From: CAZGSN01 sp964371655 | Lineage (GTDB): Bacteria > Desulfobacterota > Binatia > HRBIN30 | DNA: 64,000 nt | NCBI GenBank assembly: GCA_964371655.1 | Contig: CAYJOD010000016.1 | Span: 33,957 to 97,956, forward strand | Direction: 5' to 3' | Shown here: piece by piece, positions 42,531 through 51,536 of the stretch | Numbering within the stretch: position 1 is the stretch's first letter | Layout: the number at the start of each line of letters is the position of its first letter | Notes under the pieces: generated by a model | Databases searched by the model: none | The model's input: only the letters and a program-made list of their open reading frames with translations | What the model was told of the DNA's origin: nothing | Program-made: the position numbers and the translations under genes

Positions 42531-43499
42531 TCAAGAAAGCCGCAAGCTCGGTGGGTTGGAGAGATACCAATCGATGGTGCGCTTGAGGCCGTCGCGCAAG
42601 CTGGTGCGACACTGGTATCCGAGAATTGTTTGCATCCGGCTGGTGTCCAATCCCTTGTGGATCTGGCCGTCCAGCTGCGAAGCATCCCAGACGATCTTGC
42701 CGCTGTAGTCTGAGAGCTCGGCAATCAGCTCCGCCGCCTCCTTGATGGTCACCGCGCAGCCGGACGACAGGTTGATGATGTCATCGCCGTCGAAGTTTTC
42801 CGCCGCGGTGACGATCGCCTCGCACACATCCGTGATGTACGCGAACTCGCGCGTTGGACGTCCGCTCCCCCAGGCCACGACTTCCGGCTGGTTCGCTGCA
42901 CTTGCTGCAAGGATCTTGCGGATCAGGGCGGGAATCACATGCGAGCTGTGAAGATCGAAGTTGTCAAACGGCCCATAGATGTTCCCCGGGACTAAGACGA
43001 TGGCGTTAAAGCCATGTTGGCGGCGATACGATTGCGCGAGCACCACGCTCATCGCCTTGGCCAGCGAATACGGCGCACTCCCCGAGTGCGGCATGCCGTT
43101 AAACAACTCAGCTTCCTTGACCGGGCTGGGGGCGCGCTCTGGATAGCTGCAGGCGCCGATGAGGGTAATGTATTTCTGCGCCCCGGCGCGCCAGCTCTCG
43201 TGCAGCACGGTCGCGCCCATGATGAGATTCTCGTAACTGAAATCCGCCGGTCGCTCTTTGTTGGCCAACGCGCCGCCGACGCGCCCGGCGAGATGAAAGA
43301 CCATCTCCGGTTGGTGCTCCTTGAACATGCGGCGCACCTGCGTTGGCTCGGTCAAGTCGTAGTCGTGGTGCGACGGTGCCACCAGCTCACAGCCGCTGGT
43401 ATTCAGGAGGGGCAACAGATTGGAGCCGACAAAACCCGACGCGCCGGTGACCAAGACCTTGCGTCCGGCCCAAAACTTCGATGCGGCGGCGTCTTTCAT
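42531..43499 (-). CDS. GDP-L-fucose synthase-like epimerase/reductase (Fcl/WcaG type)
   Basis: 322 residues from the ATG at 43499. Motifs are VTGASGFVGSNLL, IGACSYPERA and YSLAKAMSV (YxxxK), with the family-specific PYSLAK and VLVPGNIYGPFDNFD. GDP-fucose synthases and their heptose counterparts (WcaG/MlghC-type) carry out C3/C5 epimerisation and C4 reduction of a GDP-4-keto-6-deoxy sugar. With HddA and HddC next door, a 6-deoxy-heptose is a reasonable product. No GDP-mannose 4,6-dehydratase is in the window. It is transcribed opposite to the kinase operon. Confidence 0.87.
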   Translation of the reverse strand: MKDAAASKFWAGRKVLVTGASGFVGSNLLPLLNTSGCELVAPSHHDYDLTEPTQVRRMFKEHQPEMVFHLAGRVGGALANKERPADFSYENLIMGATVLHESWRAGAQKYITLIGACSYPERAPSPVKEAELFNGMPHSGSAPYSLAKAMSVVLAQSYRRQHGFNAIVLVPGNIYGPFDNFDLHSSHVIPALIRKILAASAANQPEVVAWGSGRPTREFAYITDVCEAIVTAAENFDGDDIINLSSGCAVTIKEAAELIAELSDYSGKIVWDASQLDGQIHKGLDTSRMQTILGYQCRTSLRDGLKRTIDWYLSNPPSLRLS

Positions 43500-43724
43500 G
43501 TTCTCTCGAGCGCAGATTCGCTCAACCAACTGCCCCGCGCAAGCGTGGCTGCAGCACCACGAACCTTCTGACGCCTCAACTTGAGGGGCGGATCCTCGCA
43601 GCGGTGGGCGGCGACTTACCACGAGCGCAGCCCGTTAAAAAACTTCGCACATACGCCTCGATATCTGATATCGACGTCGCTCCAGGAGCCGATCGTTAGC
43701 TTGAATTGCCTCTCCCTTTGGAAG

Positions 43725-45005
43725 ATGTCTGTACGAATATACATCGCCACGCTTGTCGGTCTCTCCCTCGTTGCTGGCCTCGGGTTCGTTGCCCTTCGGG
43801 GTGCGGACGCCCACCATGCCCCGGTCCCTGATCCAAACGTTGTCGCCCGGCTCCAAGCACTAGGTTACGTGGATAGGGTCAATCATCCTGACGACATATC
43901 CCGCGTCGGCGTGGTCTACCACGATCCACGTGCCCACGACGGTCTGACGCTGTACAAGTCACGCGTTTCGCCGCAGGCACACCTGATCAATCTCGACGGC
44001 AAGATTCTACACACCTGGACAGAGCTGCCGTTGGACATCGAGCCAGAACCGCCAGCGGGCTCGACCAAGCCTCGAGGGAACAAGAAGAACCTGGTTTGGA
44101 ATCACATCAAGGTGCTCCCCGGTGGGGCTTTGCTGGGAATCGTAGAGAATCGTCACATCGAAAAGATCGATTGGGATTCTCACCTGCTCTGGCGTACGAC
44201 ACTCACGACACATCACGACTTCGATGTAGCGCCTGACGGACGGATCTTTGCCTTAACGCAGGGGTTCGCGGACGTGCAAACGCCCTCCGGTCCTGTGAAG
44301 ATCGTCGACAATGGGATAGCCGTGCTGTCCGCCAGCGGTGAAATCCTGCGGGAGAATTCCCTTGCGCCCCTTTTCCTAGACCGGGTCAACCCAGATCGGC
44401 TCGACGCTCTCCACGCCGGTGCTGGCGACACCGCACCTCACGGCGCTGATTCGGATGCAGCTCGCGATATCTTCCATGCAAATACGATACAAATCCTCCG
44501 TCGCGATGTCCCTGGGCTGGGTAAGGCTGGACAGGCTCTCGTCTCGATCCGCGAGCTCGACTTGATCGCGGTCATCGATTTGGATGCCCCTGCCGTTGTC
44601 TGGACCTGGGGAGCCGGGGAAATCGAGCGGGCACATCAGCCTTCGGTCATGCCCAATGGGCATGTGCTGATCTTCGATAACGGCCCCTTACGTCGCTACA
44701 GCCGGCTGATCGAGCTCGACCCTGTTACCAGCCGCATCGTGTGGCAGTACGAGGGCTCACCACGCTCGGCCTTCTTCTTGGCCGAGCGTGGTGGTGTCCA
44801 GTGGTTGCCGGGCGATCATTTCCTCGTGGCGGATTCCGACCAGGGCCGAGCCTTCGAGATCGACCGCGACCGGAACCTTCTGTGGGAGTTTCTCAATCCG
44901 GATGTCGACCAGAACACGCGCGGCGTCATCTATCGCATCGAACGTCTCGGCGAAGAGCTCACCCAAAGCCTGCCGCTCCCAAGCTCTGTGAAGGGTGGGG
45001 CGTAG
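43725..45005 (+). CDS. Arylsulfotransferase (ASST)-like beta-propeller protein
   Basis: 426 residues from the ATG at 43725. An N-terminal signal anchor (IYIATLVGLSLVAGLGFVAL) is followed by repeated blades of a six-bladed propeller, with typical ASST phrases such as KAHLINLDGKILHTW-like, TTHHDFDVAPDGRIFAL and HANTIQIL. These proteins transfer sulfate between phenols, or serve as structural propellers, in the periplasm. His-containing motifs such as HHDF and HANTIQ are compatible with the family's active site. The gap to the PhyH gene is 2 bp, so the two are co-transcribed. Confidence 0.8.
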   Translation: MSVRIYIATLVGLSLVAGLGFVALRGADAHHAPVPDPNVVARLQALGYVDRVNHPDDISRVGVVYHDPRAHDGLTLYKSRVSPQAHLINLDGKILHTWTELPLDIEPEPPAGSTKPRGNKKNLVWNHIKVLPGGALLGIVENRHIEKIDWDSHLLWRTTLTTHHDFDVAPDGRIFALTQGFADVQTPSGPVKIVDNGIAVLSASGEILRENSLAPLFLDRVNPDRLDALHAGAGDTAPHGADSDAARDIFHANTIQILRRDVPGLGKAGQALVSIRELDLIAVIDLDAPAVVWTWGAGEIERAHQPSVMPNGHVLIFDNGPLRRYSRLIELDPVTSRIVWQYEGSPRSAFFLAERGGVQWLPGDHFLVADSDQGRAFEIDRDRNLLWEFLNPDVDQNTRGVIYRIERLGEELTQSLPLPSSVKGGA

Positions 45006-45007
45006 CG

Positions 45008-45805
45008 ATGCATGTCCAACATTTCAGCTGCGATCAATTGAACGACGCGAAGCGCTTCTATGGCGACAATGGATTCGTGGTTGTGGAAGATGTGTTCTCC
45101 GACCACCAGATACGGTTAGCGAGGCAAGTGTGGGGGACCGTCTTAGAGAAGAAGCCCCCGAGCGGAGACCGCAGGTACCGGCCGCTCCTGTTGCCGCACG
45201 TCCACTACCCGGCAATTCTGTCCTTCATAGAAACCCCGTCGTTTTTGGGCTCCGTCCGCGCCCTCTTGGGAAACGATGTACAACTTCTCCAGAGTCAGCT
45301 CATGTTTGGGTACCCAGGCTGCCAAGGGTTCACTTCCCATCAAGATAATTTCACCAACAGAGTGCGGCCGCCGGACGCAGCCCTCGCCGCGTGGATTGCC
45401 ATGGAAGGTGTCACCGCGGAGAACGGTGCGCTCAAAGTCTGGCCAGGCAGCCACACGCACGGGTTGTACAAAGTCAAATTCGATTGGCTCTACCTGCTGA
45501 AACGGAGCCCGGATCTCCTGAGGGCGTATTTTAAGGTGATCCTTCCCGGCTATTTTGGCGCGGCAAACGACTGCGGTGTGATGGAGCGATATAGCTCCTG
45601 CACGACGACAGAGGTCTTCGAAGAAGTCGTTGTCGAGGTCGCCTCGGGGGGCGTGGTGTTCATGCATGGAGATCTGGTCCACGCCTCGTTGCCCAATTCC
45701 TCGCCGACACGATTCCGCTATTCCTTGTTGACGAATTTCATTCGACACGGATCGGGCTACTGCAGTGGCATTTTGACCGGGAGAAAGCCTGTGGATCTCG
45801 CCTAG
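45008..45805 (+). CDS. Phytanoyl-CoA dioxygenase (PhyH) family protein
   Basis: 265 residues from the ATG at 45008. The Fe(II)/2-oxoglutarate facial triad is visible as H-x-D in FTSHQDNFTN and a distal His in DLVHASLPNSS, with the supporting WIAMEGVTAENGALKVWPGSH motif. PhyH-family oxygenases hydroxylate lipids and secondary metabolites. The frame runs upstream but overlaps the ASST-like gene, so this ATG is preferred. The substrate is unknown; a lipid or glycan of the local pathway is likely. Confidence 0.87.
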   Translation: MHVQHFSCDQLNDAKRFYGDNGFVVVEDVFSDHQIRLARQVWGTVLEKKPPSGDRRYRPLLLPHVHYPAILSFIETPSFLGSVRALLGNDVQLLQSQLMFGYPGCQGFTSHQDNFTNRVRPPDAALAAWIAMEGVTAENGALKVWPGSHTHGLYKVKFDWLYLLKRSPDLLRAYFKVILPGYFGAANDCGVMERYSSCTTTEVFEEVVVEVASGGVVFMHGDLVHASLPNSSPTRFRYSLLTNFIRHGSGYCSGILTGRKPVDLA

Positions 45806-46057
45806 ATCGTTCCAAGATGCCTGGTGCACGCGATCGTCGCTCAACGCTCTTCGATTCCCTGCCTGGACGACGTGGCAAGTGCCGCAGCGGCGATGGTTTT
45901 CAATTGCCGCTCAGAATCGAATTTGGTACAGAAGGACGGTCCCATGGAGTCGCCAAGTTGAGACGATCCGCCGCGCGTAACTGCCGGCGACATCGACGTG
46001 CCAGCACGATCGCCCACTTTGATCGACACGCACGCTGGATTCACGTTGGTTGACTCA

Positions 46058-47707
46058 ATGCGGCTCCTATTGATCAATCCTACGATCGTCGACAAGCGCG
46101 AGCACCTCCATATCGGTCTCGGCACGGTCGGCACCTACGTGAAGCAGCGCAGCAGCCATGACGCGCGCATCCTAGACTTCATGGCTTGCCCGCACCGATG
46201 GCGCCAGCGCCTTGCCGAGGTTCTCGCCGAGTACCGCCCAGATCTGATCGGGATGTACATCTCCACGCCGTACTTTCCCGCGGCCTGCTCGGTCGCCGCC
46301 GAGATCAAGCGAATCAATCCGCAGCTGCCGATCCTCGCCGGCGGGCACCACCCCACCCTGTCACCCGACGCGGTCATCGCCGTCCGCGACTTCGACATGC
46401 TGATCATCGGCGAGGGCGAAAAGCCGATTGTGCAGCTCCTCGACACGATGGCCGCGGGCGCACCACTCGAGAACGTGCCGGGGCTCTGGTGGCATGAGGG
46501 TGATGCCCTGCGGAAGACGCCCAAGGCGACGCTCCTCGAAGCCGAGAATATGCCGGGCATCGATTGGTCCCTCCACGACGAAGAGACGCTGCGCGCGAAC
46601 TTCTATTTCTGGGGCGTGCTGCCGGTGATGGCCAGCCGCGGTTGTCCGGCGCGCTGCTCGTTCTGCTCGATTACCAATGTCCAGCGGCTCTATTCGGGGG
46701 AGCGTTTCCTGCGCTTTCGCGATCCGGTCGTCGTCGTTGACGAGATCGAGGCGGACTTCGAGCGCTATCGCGATTACGGCATGCGGATCATTTTCTTCTA
46801 CGATCTCAACTTCCTGGTCAACCCCAAGTGGTTGCGGCAGTTCACCGACGAGTACAAGCGGCGCGGCCTCAACACGAAGTTGAAGTGGAGCGCCTATACG
46901 CGCGCCGACCACGTCGTGCCGGCCACGATCGAGGCGCTAAAGGACAGCGGCTGCGTCAACCTCCGTGTCGGCATCGAGGCCGCCAATCCCTATATGCGCA
47001 ACGTCCTCTATGAAAAGGACGTCTCGCAAGAGGTGCTTGAAGACGCGCTACGCCAGATCAAGCAGATTGGCATCTCGATTACCGGGTACTTCATGGCCGG
47101 CGGTCCCGGGGAACGGCCGGAGTGGCTGATGCAGTCGCTCGATCTGGTGAAGCGGCATGGCGTCGAATTTCCGGTCTTCTTTCTGTTCAAACCGCTCGCC
47201 GGCATCGACATTCTCGATCACGCCGACGACCTGGGGTCGCACCTGTTGCAGGACGACATCGCCACCGATTTCCTCCATGGCGTCCAAATGACCCATGAGC
47301 ATATCAAGACCTGGCAGCTCCAGGGGTTCATGCTGCTCACGCATTTCCTGTTCGGACCGAAAATCGTCTGGGCACAGCTGCGGCGGACGGGATGGCGATA
47401 TTTCCCCCAGCTGGTGCGCTATCTCCGACGCGCCGTCGCCTGTGGCTTCTCGCTCTACGGGGCGCTGACGTACTTTATCTTCTATGGCTATGACCACTTG
47501 GAGGAGCCGATGGCGCTGGCGCCGGACCCGACGCCTGGGCGGTTGTGGCGCGGGCTGATGGCTGTCACCACAATGTGGCTTGGCAACTCCGGTGAACCCC
47601 AACCCGCGATCGTCGTACCTCCCAGGGCGCACGGCGCACTCATACCAGCTGCAGATCTGATCTCCGATACGGCACTAACCCCCACGGGCGCCAGCGTCGC
47701 GAGCTGA
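46058..47707 (+). CDS. B12-binding domain radical SAM protein
   Basis: 549 residues from the ATG at 46058 (MRLLLINPTIVDKREHLH). The B12-binding domain covers 1-140 (LIGMYISTPYF, ILAGGHHPTLSP, MLIIGEGEKP). The rSAM motif is C196-x3-C200-x2-C203 (SRGCPARCSFC). The C-terminal about 130 residues contain a hydrophobic stretch (VACGFSLYGALTYFIF) seen in lipid-acting members such as HpnR/HpnJ-like enzymes. It has no coupled partner; 252 bp without a gene precede it and a palindromic repeat follows. Confidence 0.9.
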   Translation: MRLLLINPTIVDKREHLHIGLGTVGTYVKQRSSHDARILDFMACPHRWRQRLAEVLAEYRPDLIGMYISTPYFPAACSVAAEIKRINPQLPILAGGHHPTLSPDAVIAVRDFDMLIIGEGEKPIVQLLDTMAAGAPLENVPGLWWHEGDALRKTPKATLLEAENMPGIDWSLHDEETLRANFYFWGVLPVMASRGCPARCSFCSITNVQRLYSGERFLRFRDPVVVVDEIEADFERYRDYGMRIIFFYDLNFLVNPKWLRQFTDEYKRRGLNTKLKWSAYTRADHVVPATIEALKDSGCVNLRVGIEAANPYMRNVLYEKDVSQEVLEDALRQIKQIGISITGYFMAGGPGERPEWLMQSLDLVKRHGVEFPVFFLFKPLAGIDILDHADDLGSHLLQDDIATDFLHGVQMTHEHIKTWQLQGFMLLTHFLFGPKIVWAQLRRTGWRYFPQLVRYLRRAVACGFSLYGALTYFIFYGYDHLEEPMALAPDPTPGRLWRGLMAVTTMWLGNSGEPQPAIVVPPRAHGALIPAADLISDTALTPTGASVAS

Positions 47708-47795
47708 CCTACTGCCTCCAACATCGTCGCGCCGCGCGAAGATTTTGAAGCAGCGCGTCACACGGATCCGTGTCTGAGCCCAAACAACTCACTTA

Positions 47796-47960
47796 GAACC
47801 GCGGATGGACGCTGATGAACGCGGATAAGATCAGCCAGAAACCGGAGATGCAGGGCTTCCGGCGATGAATCCTCTCGGACAAAATCGATACGCTTCGAAA
47901 CGATGTGTTTCCCTTCCGAATCCGTGTCCATCCGTGTTCATCCGTGTTCATCCGCGGTTC
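47796..47960. repeat. Palindromic dispersed repeat
   Basis: GAACCGCGGATG at 47796-47807 and CATCCGCGGTTC at 47949-47960 form the ends. Between them are several short tandem units of the ATCCGTGTTC type. This is the widely distributed 'CCGCGGATGAACACGGATG' kind of bacterial repeat. The rest of the 384-bp gap (47708-47795 and 47961-48091) holds a small hairpin (CAACAGTCGATTATTGACTGT) and no gene. Confidence 0.7.
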
Positions 47961-48091
47961 CAACTGAGGTTTCCAGGCTGAGCGCTCCAACCTATAGCTC
48001 ACCGTCAACAGTCGATTATTGACTGTCGACAGCCTGCGGTCGGCGCTGGCCATTGGGTTGCGGGCCGGAGCCCGCGCTATGAATCCCAGAT

Positions 48092-48799
48092 CTATTGTGC
48101 TTGGCCGCTGACGGGCTGGAAGCGCACGCGAACAATGCGGCCGAGGATCCGCAAGCCGTCCGTGATGGGATTGAGGCCGCTCGCTCCGTTGCGTCGGGCG
48201 CCGCGATGCACGGGCACTTCGACGACGCGACCGCCGATCTTCATCGCCTGCAGGAGGAGATCAGTCTCGATGTCGTAGCGCTGCGCTTGCAACGCCATGC
48301 GATCGAGAAGACTGCGACGAACGACGCGGAAGCCCGCTTGCGTATCCGTGAGGCGCGCGCCGAAGAGAAGATTGATGACGCCCGTCAGCGCTTGATTCCC
48401 GAAGCGATTGATCGTGGTGATCGCTCCCGGATCGAAGTGACCTAGAAACCGCGAGCCGACGACCAGATCGGCGCCGGCTGAGAGCGCCTCCAGCAGCAGC
48501 GGAATCTCGGCTGGATCGTCCTGTCCGTCGGCGTCGAGAAAGACCAGCACGTTGCCTGACGCGCGCTTGATGCCGAGGCGCAGCGCGTGGCCCTTGCCCT
48601 GGTTGCGCCCGATGCGAATGACGTTCGCCCCCGACTCCTCGGCGCGGTCGGCGGTCCCATCGGTGGAACCATCATCGATGACGAGGAGCTCGCCGAGCTC
48701 CGGCAGTACCTTCTGGCATCCACGGATGACGTCGACGATCGTCCGTGCCTCGTTGTACGCGGGCAGGATCACCGAGGTACGGAACGAGCTGTCAATCAT
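48092..48799 (-). CDS. Family 2 glycosyltransferase, DPM1-like
   Basis: 235 residues from the ATG at 48799; a GTG at 48808 is also possible. Motifs are TSVILPAYNEARTI, LLVIDDGSTDGTAD and VLVFLDADGQDDPAEI, with a conserved GLNPITDGLRI end. It is a short GT2 without membrane helices, close to polyprenyl-phosphate mannose/glucose synthases. It overlaps the end of the upstream rSAM gene by 8 nt and is the last gene of the minus-strand run from the toroid protein. Confidence 0.9.
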   Translation of the reverse strand: MIDSSFRTSVILPAYNEARTIVDVIRGCQKVLPELGELLVIDDGSTDGTADRAEESGANVIRIGRNQGKGHALRLGIKRASGNVLVFLDADGQDDPAEIPLLLEALSAGADLVVGSRFLGHFDPGAITTINRFGNQALTGVINLLFGARLTDTQAGFRVVRRSLLDRMALQAQRYDIETDLLLQAMKIGGRVVEVPVHRGARRNGASGLNPITDGLRILGRIVRVRFQPVSGQAQ

Positions 48800-50060
48800 G
48801 GTTACCACCGCCGCCGGCCATTCGAGGGTTGCTCAAGAGATTGCCCCCACCCTGACGTTCCTCCGTTGTCGAGAGTCGGCCCGGCAACGTGTCGAAGGGG
48901 GCCCGCCGAGCCGGGGACTCATGGATCGAGGTCGGAAACTGCGTCCCGCTTGTCGGTGAAGGGAGTCCATGGCTACCGGCTGTAACATGTTCGTAGAGCA
49001 GACGCAGGGCACGCTGCGCCGTCTGCACCGCGGCAGCGACGGGGGCTCCCGCGAGTGCGGGGTAGGCTTCGCAGGGCGTGAAGCAGCCGCCGCAGGCGAG
49101 CTGCTTGATGTCTCGACGCGCCGCCAGCACTTCGCGGGAGCTCCAGATGTCAGCGAGTGGACGCTCGCGAAGATTTCCGAGCTTGCGGTCGTAGATGTGA
49201 CACGGATAGAGGTCGCCTTCCGGCGAAATGAACGCGGTGCTGCGCAACGCCTGGCACACAATCCCCGTGGGCTCGCCACGCTTGTAGAACTCCAGGTTGA
49301 CGAGGAACGCCAGCTCCATTGCGGCAACCAGGTTCTTCGGAACCCCGCGCCGCTGAATGTGGCGGCGGACCAGCTCTCCCGTGGCTGGAGGCGGCCCCTT
49401 CGCGAGCTGCGAATTGTGGAAGAAGTGCTCGGAGATCTGCAACCAGTTCCAGTGCCATTCGTCGGGACGGAAATCGGGAATCCGTCGCGTCAGCTCCGCT
49501 TCGAGGTCATCGATCGCATCGGCGTTGTCGGGAGTGATCGTGGTGCCAATATAGGTTTGAACGGAATCGAACGCGCGCAACTGGCGGAAGGTCTCGATGG
49601 CGCGCTCGAAGCAGCCGTCGCGGCCGCGGATCCGATCGTGAATGGCAGGCGGTCCGTCGAGGCTCACCGTGATCAGTAGATCGACGTCGGGTCGCAGCCC
49701 CCGCACCCGCTCGACCGCTTCGAGGATGCGCGCGGTGAACCAGCCATTGGTCGGGAAATGGAGAACCCCGAGTGAGGGTACCGCGCAGGCCGCTTCGATC
49801 AACTCCACCGCGTCCTTGCGCAAGAACACCTCACCGCCCGTGAGGTCGAGCCAGTTGAGGTGCGGCATCTGGCCGAGGATCTGGCGCACCTCGGAAACCG
49901 AGAGCTCGTGCCCGGGCTCGAGCGCCCACGTGTGGCACATGGTGCAGCGCAGATTGCAACGCCGCGTAAGATCCATGACCACGCGCGTCGGCGCGGACGG
50001 TCGGTGGAACCACGTCTCGGCGAGACGTGCGATGAACCCCGGACGCTGCAGACGGTGCAT
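48792..50060 (-). CDS. Radical SAM/SPASM domain protein
   Basis: 422 residues. C35-x3-C39-x2-C42 lies in TRRCNLRCTMC, with DLTGGEVFLR as the second-strand motif. The SPASM region has VCQALRS, LYPCHIYD and the CGGCFTPC cluster. About 80 C-terminal residues after the SPASM domain are low complexity (TSIHESPARRAPFD) and may be disordered. It is next to a B12-domain relic (7-bp gap upstream) and overlaps the GT2 downstream. It is one of two SPASM-rSAM genes in this run. The substrate is unknown. Confidence 0.9.
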   Translation of the reverse strand: MHRLQRPGFIARLAETWFHRPSAPTRVVMDLTRRCNLRCTMCHTWALEPGHELSVSEVRQILGQMPHLNWLDLTGGEVFLRKDAVELIEAACAVPSLGVLHFPTNGWFTARILEAVERVRGLRPDVDLLITVSLDGPPAIHDRIRGRDGCFERAIETFRQLRAFDSVQTYIGTTITPDNADAIDDLEAELTRRIPDFRPDEWHWNWLQISEHFFHNSQLAKGPPPATGELVRRHIQRRGVPKNLVAAMELAFLVNLEFYKRGEPTGIVCQALRSTAFISPEGDLYPCHIYDRKLGNLRERPLADIWSSREVLAARRDIKQLACGGCFTPCEAYPALAGAPVAAAVQTAQRALRLLYEHVTAGSHGLPSPTSGTQFPTSIHESPARRAPFDTLPGRLSTTEERQGGGNLLSNPRMAGGGGNHD

Positions 50061-50066
50061 CGCTCC

Positions 50067-50402
50067 CTACACGAGCCCGCCGGCGCGTGCCCGTTCTGGC
50101 GCCGGGTCCCATGTCGCGTCAGTGGCGGGCAGCGGCCGGCGCTTCGTCGGAGGCTTGGGCAAGACGTTCCCACGCAGCATTCTCGCCGCGATCCGCTTCA
50201 GGTGGCGGGCATACTGCCATTCGTAGATGAGCGTCGCGCGATTGAAGAGGTCGCGGAGCATCGGGATGTCGAAACAATGTCTATCGTGGAAGAGCACCAG
50301 ATCGAATACCAGGCTGGTTTCATGGCCGGCGCGCCTGAGCACCACGGAGAGAATGGAAATCCCCAGTTGCTCCTGGCCGAGCGTGACAAAGACCACTTTC
50401 AC
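50067..50402 (-). pseudogene. Truncated B12-binding domain of a radical SAM gene (relic)
   Basis: 111 codons from the GTG at 50402. The first 40 residues (VKVVFVTLGQEQLGI, then RRAGHETSLVFDLVLF) closely match residues 1-40 of the B12-rSAM at 175 (MKAVFVYPAHENLGI, RAAGHETSLVFDPVLF). After about residue 55 the match stops, the rSAM domain is missing, and a basic tail (RHLKRIAARML) and a Pro/Arg-rich end follow. This is an internal deletion or truncation of a full gene of about 500 codons, unless it works as a stand-alone cobalamin-binding protein, which is less likely because only about a third of the domain remains. Confidence 0.65.
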
Positions 50403-50449
50403 GGAGCAATCTCTGTAACACGACCGAGTTTCTGCCGTCAACGCGCAAT

Positions 50450-51511
50450 TCAGCCGTCGGCGAGACGGGCGCGGAATTCACCCAGCGCCATGCGTACGAG
50501 TTGGAGCTTCTTGTCCAGCGGCAGTGCCGGCTGACTCAATTGACTGCAGCCCGCGCAGCCGGTCGTTGCTCCGATATGTTCGCGGTCACACGTGGCGAGC
50601 GACTTGCGCAGCGACGCCAGTACGGCCCCGCTCCAGATCTCGCGCAGCGGTGTGACATCGACGTTGCCGAGGGGGTTCTTCGCGTTGAAGTCCACACAAC
50701 ACGGTACTGCCGTACCGTCCCAGTCGATGCCAAGCTGGAGCCTTGGAAAGCTGCACAGCTGGGTGTGCGGAGGCGGGGCCGCGCTGCGCACACTCCCCTG
50801 CGGTGCCCGCAGCGATCCGGACCAGTTCGTCGACGGCACCCACATCACCTGATCCACGCCCATATCGCGGTACAAGGCGTCGTGGGCGCGCCGCTGCTGC
50901 GCCTGCCCCTCGAGCGCGATGCCGCGCACCACGATGAGCGGACAGCGCCGGCCCTGAACGCGCCTGGCCTCCACCAGCTCGCGCAGATTCGTCGCCACCC
51001 GCTCCCAGCGGGCACCGACGCGTAGGCGCTCATATTCGTCGGGCGTGCCCCCTTCCATGGAAACGGTGACGCTCGCCGGAGCCGCGCGCACCAACTCACC
51101 GGCGCGCACGGTGTCGAGGAGTGTCCCGTTGGTGTAGATCGCGACGGTGAGGCCCGCGTCCACTGCCAAACCCACCATGTCGAGAAAGCGTGGATGCAGC
51201 ATCGGCTCCCCGAACAGACCGAATTCGAGATGCGTGCACCAGCCGCGGGCCTGATCGACAATCGCCGTAAAGCGCTCGTAACTCATCATGCCTTTTTCGC
51301 GGCGCGCACCCGTCGGGATGTCGTTGTCGGCGTGGAAGCAGAAGTCGCAGCGCAGATTGCACTTATTCGTGACACCAATGAGCAACGCGGCGGGTGCACG
51401 GGGTGTCATGCGCGGAGCCCCGTAGAGCCCGCTCAAGTAATTGGAGCCGAAGCGCGCGACGTCTGCGGCCAGACGCAGGCGTCTGCGGCTGCGCTGGGAC
51501 AGAGTACTCAC
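50450..51511 (-). CDS. Radical SAM/SPASM domain protein
   Basis: 353 residues. C51-x3-C55-x2-C58 lies in VTNKCNLRCDFC, with FGLFGEPMLHP. The SPASM region has LCSFPRLQLG, AVPCCVDFN and TGCAGC. It is collinear with the rSAM at 5320 (both have the GEPxLH strand and the VPCC cluster) and, like that one, is paired with a polytopic membrane gene, here 25 bp upstream. It is expected to act on a membrane-linked substrate, but this is inferred from context only. Confidence 0.9.
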   Translation of the reverse strand: MSTLSQRSRRRLRLAADVARFGSNYLSGLYGAPRMTPRAPAALLIGVTNKCNLRCDFCFHADNDIPTGARREKGMMSYERFTAIVDQARGWCTHLEFGLFGEPMLHPRFLDMVGLAVDAGLTVAIYTNGTLLDTVRAGELVRAAPASVTVSMEGGTPDEYERLRVGARWERVATNLRELVEARRVQGRRCPLIVVRGIALEGQAQQRRAHDALYRDMGVDQVMWVPSTNWSGSLRAPQGSVRSAAPPPHTQLCSFPRLQLGIDWDGTAVPCCVDFNAKNPLGNVDVTPLREIWSGAVLASLRKSLATCDREHIGATTGCAGCSQLSQPALPLDKKLQLVRMALGEFRARLADG

Positions 51512-51536
51512 GGATCAGCAGCGCGCTCGTCCACCC

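Noticed and set aside
47796..47960. CRISPR-like array
   Set aside because: The repeated ATCCGTGTTC units are contiguous and form inverted arms; there are no regular spacers.
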